From NCBI GenBank assembly GCA_016763495.1, contig JAESTR010000165.1, forward strand, positions 1 through 5,121: DNA of 5,121 nucleotides, written 5' to 3'. The translations under genes and the position numbers were made by a program. Positions 1 through 5,121 of the stretch are shown here, piece by piece. The notes beneath the pieces are model-generated. The model did not search any database, was not told where the DNA came from, and saw nothing but the letters and a program-made list of their open reading frames with translations. This DNA is from Kordiimonadaceae bacterium (lineage in GTDB: Bacteria > Pseudomonadota > Alphaproteobacteria > Sphingomonadales > Kordiimonadaceae). Numbering within the stretch: position 1 is the first letter of the stretch; the number at the start of each line of letters is the position of its first letter.

Positions 1-561
1 CAGGAAAATATCAGTGCACTTAAAATTAAAAGTATACTGAATTGGTCTGACACTATTTTTGTGAATTGCTGTTTTAGTGAAGCTCGGTTTCATTTGATAA
101 TGATCTCTGGTTCAATTTTCTTTGAATGCGATTTTTCAGGCGCCAATTTTCGAGCATGTGATATTGATGCCAGCGAGTTTATCTCGTGTAATCTAACATG
201 CACAAATTTCCAAGGTACGGCGGTTAGTGATACGAGTTTTACAGATTGTATCATTGGCGGTATTTCCGGGCCGGAAGATTTTTCTAATTGCAGTTTTGTA
301 TATCCGCGCTACTCACGCCGTACGGCTATTACATCTTCAGTGCCATATGTTGTGGTCTCAACCGCTGACACGCCGCTTTATATTTTCAAAACAGAAAATG
401 GCTGGCGCATTCATTCCGTGGAGAGGCGAGTGAATGTTTCCTATGAGCGTGCGCGCTTTATCGAAGAACCGTACAGAAGCGCTATCGCTTATGCGGCTCA
501 GGCATCATTGGAAAGGCGCGATTTGCTCGACATAGATTTGGGTGTCACTGCTGGGGCATGA
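1..561 (+). CDS. Pentapeptide-repeat protein, 5' end outside window (partial)
   Basis: The reading frame is open from base 1 to a TGA at 559-561, giving 186 visible residues. The GTG at 61 lies inside the repeat domain and has no ribosome binding site, so the true start is upstream of the window. Visible residues 16-85 form about 14 unbroken five-residue repeats: every fifth residue (20, 25, 30 and so on to 85) is Phe, Ile, Leu or Val, and the residue two before it is nearly always Ala, Cys, Ser or Thr. This is the A(D/N)Lxx pattern of the right-handed quadrilateral beta-helix of the pentapeptide family. The repeats are rich in Cys. About 100 C-terminal residues (86-186) do not follow the repeat and match no domain I recognise; they are richer in Arg and Glu and hold a beta-like stretch around YVVVSTADTPLYIF. 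Pentapeptide proteins act as scaffolds or DNA mimics (for example Qnr and MfpA), but nothing here shows a specific role. No signal peptide can be judged because the N-terminus is missing. Confidence 0.85.
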   Translation, partial: QENISALKIKSILNWSDTIFVNCCFSEARFHLIMISGSIFFECDFSGANFRACDIDASEFISCNLTCTNFQGTAVSDTSFTDCIIGGISGPEDFSNCSFVYPRYSRRTAITSSVPYVVVSTADTPLYIFKTENGWRIHSVERRVNVSYERARFIEEPYRSAIAYAAQASLERRDLLDIDLGVTAGA

Positions 562-618
562 TACGCGCCGGCAAAATGCCCTAAAATTACTTTTCAAAGA
601 CTAGTATCTCCTAGATAT

Positions 619-646
619 GCCTGTGCCTTATGCTTATGGTGCAGGC
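619..646 (+). terminator. Weak hairpin downstream of the pentapeptide gene, possible terminator
   Basis: Bases 619-627 (GCCTGTGCC) pair with 638-646 (GGTGCAGGC) in a 9-bp stem with two G-U pairs and a 10-base loop. A T6 run follows only at 665-670, about 18 bases after the stem, so this is not a standard intrinsic terminator. It is the best candidate for ending the transcript of the pentapeptide gene. Confidence 0.3.
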
Positions 647-677
647 AAATGCATGCCATTGTAATTTTTTAAACTTG

Positions 678-707
678 TTGTGTCAGCGTGATAAGCAAAT
701 AAATAAT
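678..707 (+). promoter_or_regulatory. Speculative sigma70-type promoter for the PEPC-like gene
   Basis: TTGTGT at 678-683 (3 of 6 to the -35 consensus) is followed after 18 bases by AATAAT at 702-707 (5 of 6 to the -10 consensus). Transcription would begin near 714 and leave a leader of about 70 bases that contains the palindrome at 745-760. The -35 match is poor and the region is A+T-rich, so chance is a real alternative. Confidence 0.25.
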
Positions 708-744
708 ACATGACTTTTCGTGATATCTAAGCAATAACCCCCGT

Positions 745-760
745 ATGACAACGCTGTCAT
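745..760 (+). promoter_or_regulatory. CG-centred palindrome, candidate LacI-family operator
   Basis: ATGACAACGCTGTCAT is a 16-bp palindrome with one mismatched pair (751 and 754) and a central CG. Even-length palindromes with a central CpG are the usual operator form of LacI-family regulators. It sits 27 bp before the start of the PEPC-like gene, between a possible promoter and the ribosome binding site, where a bound repressor could block transcription. No regulator gene is visible in the window, so the assignment rests on sequence form and position only. Confidence 0.45.
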
Positions 761-775
761 TATTAGCTTTCAGAT

Positions 776-781
776 AGGTGA
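776..781 (+). promoter_or_regulatory. Ribosome binding site of the PEPC-like gene
   Basis: AGGTGA at 776-781 ends six bases before the ATG at 788, which is good spacing and supports that start. An ATG at 783 is in another frame, too close to the site, and leads to no gene. Confidence 0.7.
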
Positions 782-787
782 AATGAA

Positions 788-3607
788 ATGGTTGACCAGT
801 CCATGCAGCATAGAGGGGAAAGCCGGCGGCAGCATTTGTCCGCCGCTTTTAAGATTGCTGAAGGCCTCACATCAGGTGATGCAACCCTTGGTACGCTAAG
901 TAAAGATATTGAAAGCCGTGGTCGCCGCTGTCTTGACAGTAGATTACAGAGTATGGCTGCTCAGTGGACCGAAATTTCGGCTGAAAAAAACATCGCGCGC
1001 CTAAGAGGGATTGTAGACGGTATCGCTATGGATGCTGATGGCATCAAGCTGCCATTTGCAGATTTCAAGGCAGTGATTGAAGACGATGTTGCAGGCTTTG
1101 TGATTACGGCACACCCAACATTTTCTTTGTCTGCCGATGCATGGGAATACGCAGGGCACTATCTGACCGCACTCGCTAGGGGCGAAGATGTCAGCGAGGC
1201 CACAAAAGGCGTGAAAGTGTCTACAGTGCACCCTGTTGTGTCACCGACCCTTTATGATGAACTTGAGTATGCCCGAGTGGCAGTGTCCAACATCAGGCGG
1301 TCTATTCGGCGGTTTTATGAGGTTATTTTTGATCGGGCCGCTGAGTTGTATCCGACAAAATATAGAACCCTACGCCCTAAACTCGCGACAGTGGCTAGCT
1401 GGGTTGGCTTTGACCTTGATGGTCGGACAGATATTGATTGGTCCTTGGGACTAGTATTCCGGTATCACTCCGCGCTAGCTGGTATAGATGAATGTCTGGG
1501 GCTGGGCGAAAAACTATCGTTCGAAGATGTCGAAGCTGCGGACTATGCACAAACCATAAAAGCAGGGTTTATGGAGCTTCGCGCTTGTTTTGAAGCGGGC
1601 GAAAAAAAGCTGCTAGAACACAAAGATAATGACGACGGCCTTGGCGCGTTAAATCAGCTTGCCGTTGAAAACCAGTCTCGCAAAGAAAAAGCAGTTACAA
1701 GCATTAATGCAGCGTTCGAGTATTTGCTTGCTCTGGAATTGCCGCACGAAAATTGGCGAGATGCTGCGACGTTATATAATGAATGGCGGTCCATTGGGCT
1801 CGGATTGTCGCATATTCACTTCAGACTTAATGCCGCGCAGCTTCACAATGCGATTGGCCCGGAGATTCAGCTCACCAAATCACCAGATCAAAGCGCTATG
1901 CGTCGCCATTTTCTCGCCGCTGTTTCTGAAAAGCTAGACACAGTTGAAGTTAAAACAGTGCATTACGGCATCTTGGCTGCTGAGCAAACCACAGCACGAC
2001 GTGTGTTTATGCTGGCCGCTCAATTTATGAAGCATTTTGATGCGTCTACGCCCATTCGTATGTTGGTAGCGGAATCTGATACGCCTTTTACTTTATTAAC
2101 AGCCCTTTACTACGCCAAATTATTTGGTGTTGAGCATTATGTCGAGATATCACCGTTATTTGAAACGGCCATTGGCCTCCAGCGCGGTGACCGCGTAATC
2201 GCCGAACTTTTGGATAACCCTCATTTTCGCAAATATGTAGAAGCACAAGGGCGTTTTTGCATCCAGTTAGGGTTCTCAGATTCCGGGCGCTATATCGGCC
2301 AGCCTGCAGCGACCTTGGCCATTGAGCGCTTTAAACTGCGGGTGATACAGCTATGGGAGCAGCGCGGCCTATCTGATGTCCAGCTCCTGTTCTTTGATAC
2401 ACACGGCGAATCTGTGGGCCGGGGGGCTTTCCCTGAAAGCTTGAAAAAACGGTTTTTATATACTCAGCCACCACGCGTACGCGAATGGCTTGGGGGGCTT
2501 AACCGTTTAGACAAACATGAAGTCAGCTTCCAAGGCGGCGAGGGTTTCCTATGGTTTTTGGCTGAAGAAACAGCACTGGCGACATTGACAGACTTCCTTG
2601 AAGTTCGCTTTGCATCACACACAGCCAAACATGATCGCATGTATACTGAAAAAGGCTGGGCGCTGGATTTCTTCCTGACACTGGTCGAGTATCAAGATGC
2701 GCTGACCGAAGACAAAGGCTATGTGCGGCTGATAGATTCAATCGGGCGTAGTTTATTATACCCAACCGGTTCACGCTCCCTTAGAAGGCAAAGCGGCGGT
2801 GCTGTGCATCAGCGGCTTGAGCGTATCTCCCAAATTAGGGCTATTCCTCATAATGCAGTGCTGCAACAGCTTGGGTATTTGGCGAATAGCTGCGCTGGGC
2901 TTGGAACCGCTATGGCCCGGTCCCCAGACCAGTTCAATGTTATCCACAGTGAAAGTGAACGCCTTCAAATGGTCACGAGCATGGCGCTAAATGGCCTTGC
3001 CCGTTCAGATGTTGGTGTCATCGAAGCCTATGCTAAACTGCTTAGCCCTGGATATTGGTTGGATAGATGTGACGACAGTGCATCAGTTGATGAGAGTGCG
3101 CGGCTGCGCCGACTTTCAAGCTTGATGGAAGGCTTGTTTGAAAGCGACGGTATTGACGCGTGCATCCGTAATTTGCGCCGTGATGCAGGCATGCTAACGG
3201 ATTGCCTGGCTGAAGATTGTGATGTCTCAATTTTAGAGACCGCAGCACCAGACGCTGAGCTTTTTGAACTCCACCAAATACGTATTGGTTTGATCCAGTT
3301 TATCTTCATGAAAGCGATGGAAATACCACGTTTCAGTAGCCGTTTTGATATTTCACTTGAAGAATTGCTCGTAGAAATGTTGCATCTTGAAGTGCCAGAC
3401 ACTTTAACTCAGTTGCGTAAGATATTCCCAGAAGCAGCAACCGCAAATAATGATGAAGTATTTGGTGAAGATTCCACATACGAGGGCAGTGCTTCAACAG
3501 GGTATGAGGAAGTACACCGTGAGATTTTTGATGTGATTGAAGAGGCTTATGACCTAGTGCTGGCTCTTAGCGGTTTGATCGCCCTTAAGGTTGGGGCCTT
3601 TGGTTAA
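788..3607 (+). CDS. ppc: Divergent phosphoenolpyruvate carboxylase homologue
   Basis: PEPC is a cytosolic enzyme that joins bicarbonate to phosphoenolpyruvate, giving oxaloacetate that refills the TCA cycle. This 939-residue protein is slightly longer than the E. coli enzyme (883) and aligns over its whole length by eye. Landmarks in order (E. coli residue in brackets): TAHPT 107-111 with His109 (His138); SWVGFDLDG 204-212 (SWxGGDRDG); Arg346 (Arg396); PLFET 456-460 with metal ligand Glu459 (Glu506); GFSDS 495-499 with metal ligand Asp498 (Asp543); VGRGA 543-547 with Arg545 (Arg587); GSR 661-663 with Arg663 (Arg699); IRAIP 683-687 with Arg684 (Arg713). Several near-invariant positions differ: TAHPTE has become TAHPTF, Lys546 is Arg501, the HGRGG motif reads DTHGE (His579 to Asp537, Arg581 to His539), and the C-terminal NTG is AFG. 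The homology is firm; PEPC activity is uncertain. It may be a specialised paralogue or a non-catalytic relative. The frame is intact, so it is not a decayed copy. The gene is preceded by a good ribosome binding site and a candidate operator, and appears to be transcribed alone. Confidence 0.9.
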   Translation: MVDQSMQHRGESRRQHLSAAFKIAEGLTSGDATLGTLSKDIESRGRRCLDSRLQSMAAQWTEISAEKNIARLRGIVDGIAMDADGIKLPFADFKAVIEDDVAGFVITAHPTFSLSADAWEYAGHYLTALARGEDVSEATKGVKVSTVHPVVSPTLYDELEYARVAVSNIRRSIRRFYEVIFDRAAELYPTKYRTLRPKLATVASWVGFDLDGRTDIDWSLGLVFRYHSALAGIDECLGLGEKLSFEDVEAADYAQTIKAGFMELRACFEAGEKKLLEHKDNDDGLGALNQLAVENQSRKEKAVTSINAAFEYLLALELPHENWRDAATLYNEWRSIGLGLSHIHFRLNAAQLHNAIGPEIQLTKSPDQSAMRRHFLAAVSEKLDTVEVKTVHYGILAAEQTTARRVFMLAAQFMKHFDASTPIRMLVAESDTPFTLLTALYYAKLFGVEHYVEISPLFETAIGLQRGDRVIAELLDNPHFRKYVEAQGRFCIQLGFSDSGRYIGQPAATLAIERFKLRVIQLWEQRGLSDVQLLFFDTHGESVGRGAFPESLKKRFLYTQPPRVREWLGGLNRLDKHEVSFQGGEGFLWFLAEETALATLTDFLEVRFASHTAKHDRMYTEKGWALDFFLTLVEYQDALTEDKGYVRLIDSIGRSLLYPTGSRSLRRQSGGAVHQRLERISQIRAIPHNAVLQQLGYLANSCAGLGTAMARSPDQFNVIHSESERLQMVTSMALNGLARSDVGVIEAYAKLLSPGYWLDRCDDSASVDESARLRRLSSLMEGLFESDGIDACIRNLRRDAGMLTDCLAEDCDVSILETAAPDAELFELHQIRIGLIQFIFMKAMEIPRFSSRFDISLEELLVEMLHLEVPDTLTQLRKIFPEAATANNDEVFGEDSTYEGSASTGYEEVHREIFDVIEEAYDLVLALSGLIALKVGAFG

Positions 3608-3614
3608 AAAGTAA

Positions 3615-3636
3615 TGCCTCTGTTAGGCAGTTTATT
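3615..3636 (+). terminator. Short hairpin plus T-rich tail after the PEPC-like gene
   Basis: TGCCT at 3615-3619 pairs with AGGCA at 3625-3629 around a five-base loop, starting eight bases after the stop codon, and is followed by GTTTATT. The stem is short and the T tract is interrupted, so this is at best a weak intrinsic terminator. It may act together with the longer hairpin that follows directly. Confidence 0.35.
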
Positions 3637-3672
3637 AAACGTTTGAGCTAAGGTTATGGCTCAACGTTTAAT
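3634..3672 (+). repeat. Long inverted repeat between ppc and the transporter pair
   Basis: Bases 3634-3648 pair with 3659-3672 through 14 Watson-Crick pairs with a single bulged T at 3642; two further weak pairs can close the loop to about six bases. No T run follows, so it does not fit a standard terminator, though transcription termination or mRNA end protection is possible. The left arm contains the palindrome AAACGTTT and the right arm AACGTT, so two CG-centred protein-binding sites 25 bp apart are an alternative reading. Confidence 0.55.
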
Positions 3673-3687
3673 GCTGTGGCGTTAAAA

Positions 3688-3703
3688 TTCAACATTCGTT
3701 GAA
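3688..3703 (+). promoter_or_regulatory. Inverted repeat just upstream of the -35 box, candidate operator
   Basis: TTCAAC and GTTGAA form perfect 6-bp arms around the four bases ATTC. The repeat ends five bases before the -35 element at 3709, a position suited to an activator or repressor of the transporter operon. The regulator family cannot be told. Confidence 0.35.
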
Positions 3704-3708
3704 AATAC

Positions 3709-3736
3709 TTGACCCGGCGTCTTTTTCGCTTGTAAT
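3709..3736 (+). promoter_or_regulatory. Sigma70-type promoter of the membrane protein and symporter operon
   Basis: TTGACC at 3709-3714 (5 of 6 to consensus) and TGTAAT at 3731-3736 (5 of 6) are 16 bp apart. Transcription would start near 3743, leaving a short leader of about 22 bases that carries the ribosome binding site at 3751-3757. The fit with the downstream start codon makes this the best promoter in the window. Confidence 0.6.
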
Positions 3737-3750
3737 CTCCTCCGTGGGTA

Positions 3751-3757
3751 GAGGGAG
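3751..3757 (+). promoter_or_regulatory. Ribosome binding site that sets the TTG start at 3765
   Basis: GAGGGAG at 3751-3757 is a strong purine-rich site ending seven bases before the TTG at 3765. The other in-frame candidates, TTG at 3699 and GTG at 3744, lack such a site. TTG 3699 also lies upstream of the predicted promoter. Confidence 0.65.
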
Positions 3758-3764
3758 ATTACCA

Positions 3765-4328
3765 TTGAAACCGATATATTTTATATTTGGCTTGCTGCTG
3801 ATATTGGCCGGGATTACGATTTTTGTCTTGACGACAGAACCGCCACAAAATGCTGCAGGCATAGCGCATGCTAGCATTAAGGGCCTAAATGTTGGTGGTG
3901 ATGGCACCGCGCGGCTTGCTACAATTGGCGACGCCCCCTTCTATTTCCAGATAGTGGTTATTTTACTGTCTACCTGCCTTTTATATATGGATGTACCAGA
4001 ACGCAGACAAGACGGGCTTTTCAAGTTCATGATGGCGGTCGCCTGCGGCTATTCTCTCTTTATATGGTACATGATTTATAGCGGCTACGAAGACTATTTG
4101 GCGACAGGTGTGGCAGAAGTCAGCTTTGGTTTTCCAACCGCAACTAATTGGTTTTTATGGGGTGTCTGGAGCGGGTTTCTGGTGTTCAACCTGCTATACG
4201 TGTTTGCTTTCCGCCGATATTTCCTGCACCCGGATGACGAATTGGCTTTCAAGGAACTGCTTGAAGAGCTGGAAGCTGAAAAAACAGCAGATGCTGCCGC
4301 ACAGTCCTCTACGACAGGAGAGGCGTGA
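3765..4328 (+). CDS. Small four-helix membrane protein, likely partner of the symporter
   Basis: With the TTG start at 3765 the product has 187 residues. The frame could extend back to TTG 3699 (209 residues), but that would place a charged, non-conserved-looking leader before the first helix and has no ribosome binding site. Four hydrophobic segments are visible: about 4-24, 58-76, 85-107 and 127-150. Charges follow the positive-inside rule (ERR and K between helices 2 and 3, FRR after helix 4), so both ends should be cytoplasmic, with a Gly-rich outer loop (25-57) and an acidic outer loop (108-126). The tail (156-172) is a charged, probably helical segment rich in Glu and Leu. I do not recognise the family. 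Its TGA overlaps the ATG of the SSS permease by one base, which implies coupled translation and a shared job. Some SSS permeases have small membrane neighbours (YhdT with PanF, YjcH with ActP), but this protein is larger than those. An accessory or stabilising subunit is inferred, not shown. Confidence 0.8.
   Translation: MKPIYFIFGLLLILAGITIFVLTTEPPQNAAGIAHASIKGLNVGGDGTARLATIGDAPFYFQIVVILLSTCLLYMDVPERRQDGLFKFMMAVACGYSLFIWYMIYSGYEDYLATGVAEVSFGFPTATNWFLWGVWSGFLVFNLLYVFAFRRYFLHPDDELAFKELLEELEAEKTADAAAQSSTTGEA
4316..4323 (+). promoter_or_regulatory. Ribosome binding site of the symporter gene
   Basis: AGGAGAGG at 4316-4323 lies inside the end of the preceding gene, with the AGGAG core ending seven bases before the ATG at 4328. 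It supports this start and, with the TGATG overlap, translational coupling. Confidence 0.75.
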
Positions 4329-5121
4329 TGGAAGAGTATCGTCAGGAAGTTATCCTTGGGGCCGTATTTATCTACCTGCTGATTTGTGTTGGCGTTGGTA
4401 TTTGGGCAATGCGCCGTACTAATTCCGCCCATGACTTTTTTGTTGCGGGCAGGGGGCTCGGGCCGCTGGTTATCAGTATGGCGGTATTCTCCTCAACGCT
4501 TTCAGGTTTCGGTTTTGTAGGGGGGCCAGGCCTTGTCTACGCCACGGGCATGTCATCAGTGTGGATGGCAGTGTGCTCAGGGCTTGGGTTTGCTACAGGG
4601 TTTTACCTTGTCGCCAAGCGCATTCGCATGGTGGCGGAAGCTTGCGATACGATGTCCGTACCTGATGTGGTTTTCGCTCGGTATAATAGCGAAGCGGCGC
4701 GCTTGTTAACTGCAGGTACAATTGTTCTCGGTGTCCTTGGGTATTTGGCTACTCAGATATTGGCCATGGCGCTTGTATTGCAAACATTACTAACCGGTAC
4801 TGAAATGTTTGCAGGTATTGGCTTGGTCGCATGCGTTGTTGTGTCGTCTACTGTGTTGGTTTTTTACTGTGTCACAGGCGGTATTATCGCTTCTGTTTAT
4901 ACAGACTTGGTGCAGGGTATTGTGATGATTATCTCGGGTGCCTTGGTGGTAATCACTGCTGCGTACGTCTTCGATGGTGGCTTGAACGAAGCCAGTGAAA
5001 TGCTGCTGGCAAAAGACGGCGAAGATATCATGCCGTTCGGCACGCTTGGGGCAATGGCATCGCTGTCGTGGTTTATTCTTTTTGGCCTTGGGCTTGCGGG
5101 GCAGCCTCATGTTGTCAGTAA
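4328..5121 (+). CDS. Sodium:solute symporter (SSS family, PanF-like), 3' end outside window
   Basis: SSS-family permeases (TC 2.A.21, LeuT fold) use the sodium gradient to import small solutes such as pantothenate, proline, sugars or carboxylates across the inner membrane. The 264 visible residues are about half of the usual 480-550. Hydrophobic helices fall near 8-28, 45-65, 75-96, 124-150, 162-182, 194-214 and 241-258. Family marks are DFFVAGRGLG at 36-45, the glycine-rich broken helix SGFGFVGGPG at 59-68, VFARYNS at 115-121, GGIIASVYTDLVQG at 184-197, and GQPH at 258-261. These resemble the pantothenate permease PanF more than PutP: the position of PutP Asp55 seems to be Thr57. The substrate cannot be read from sequence; the later helices with more sodium- and substrate-binding residues are missing. 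The gene starts within the stop codon of the four-helix protein and should share its promoter. No stop occurs before the window end. Confidence 0.9.
   Translation, partial: MEEYRQEVILGAVFIYLLICVGVGIWAMRRTNSAHDFFVAGRGLGPLVISMAVFSSTLSGFGFVGGPGLVYATGMSSVWMAVCSGLGFATGFYLVAKRIRMVAEACDTMSVPDVVFARYNSEAARLLTAGTIVLGVLGYLATQILAMALVLQTLLTGTEMFAGIGLVACVVVSSTVLVFYCVTGGIIASVYTDLVQGIVMIISGALVVITAAYVFDGGLNEASEMLLAKDGEDIMPFGTLGAMASLSWFILFGLGLAGQPHVVS

Noticed and set aside
61..561. Independent gene starting at GTG 61
   Set aside because: The frame is open to base 1, the repeat pattern already covers residues before this codon, and no ribosome binding site precedes it.
651..656. GCATGC palindrome after the first hairpin as a protein site
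   Set aside because: A 6-bp palindrome is too short and common to support a site.
2421..2497. Two G6 runs (2421-2426 and 2492-2497), each followed by CTT, as phase-variation or frameshift sites near the active-site motif
   Set aside because: PEPC similarity continues in the same frame before, between and after the runs, and six-base G runs are short for slippage switching, so the odd DTHGE motif, which is encoded upstream of both runs, is not a frameshift product.
3028..3402. Minus-strand open frame of 124 codons inside the PEPC-like gene
   Set aside because: It lies wholly opposite a well-supported gene, its product is Ser- and Arg-rich low complexity, and no promoter or ribosome binding site supports it.
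4094..4432. Open frames on both strands across the junction of the two membrane protein genes
   Set aside because: They overlap two coupled genes with strong start signals and give Ser-rich or irregular products, typical of shadow frames.
4790..5110. Minus-strand open frame of 106 codons opposite the symporter gene
   Set aside because: The + strand encodes clear SSS-family motifs throughout this stretch; the opposite product is His-, Lys- and Asn-rich without domain features.

Overview
The window looks like a chromosomal stretch of a Gram-negative bacterium, probably a proteobacterium with mid-range base composition. Shine-Dalgarno sites and sigma70-like elements are of the usual bacterial type. 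Similarity to alphaproteobacterial lineages is only an impression; no marker gene fixes the taxon. All supported genes lie on the + strand. I see no RNA gene, insertion sequence, CRISPR array or integration site.

Layout. (1) 1-561: the 3' part of a pentapeptide-repeat protein gene whose start lies before the window. (2) 562-787: an intergenic region with a weak hairpin, a speculative promoter and a near-perfect CG-centred 16-bp palindrome that looks like a LacI-family operator, 27 bp before the next gene. (3) 788-3607: a 939-residue homologue of phosphoenolpyruvate carboxylase (PEPC). It keeps the fold landmarks from end to end, but many residues that are almost invariant in the enzyme are changed, including those matching E. 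coli Lys546, His579 and Arg581. (4) 3608-3764: a control region with two hairpins, another inverted repeat and a good sigma70-type promoter. (5) 3765-4328: a four-helix membrane protein of unknown family, starting at TTG. (6) 4328-5121: the first 264 residues of a PanF-like sodium:solute symporter (SSS family), overlapping gene 5 by one base and cut off by the window end.

Genes 5 and 6 form a translationally coupled pair with its own promoter, which suggests a two-component membrane transporter (small accessory protein plus SSS permease). The PEPC-like gene appears to be a separate transcription unit, possibly under repressor control. The most interesting points are the altered PEPC active site and the uncharacterised small membrane partner of the symporter. 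I see no multi-gene defence or mobile system.
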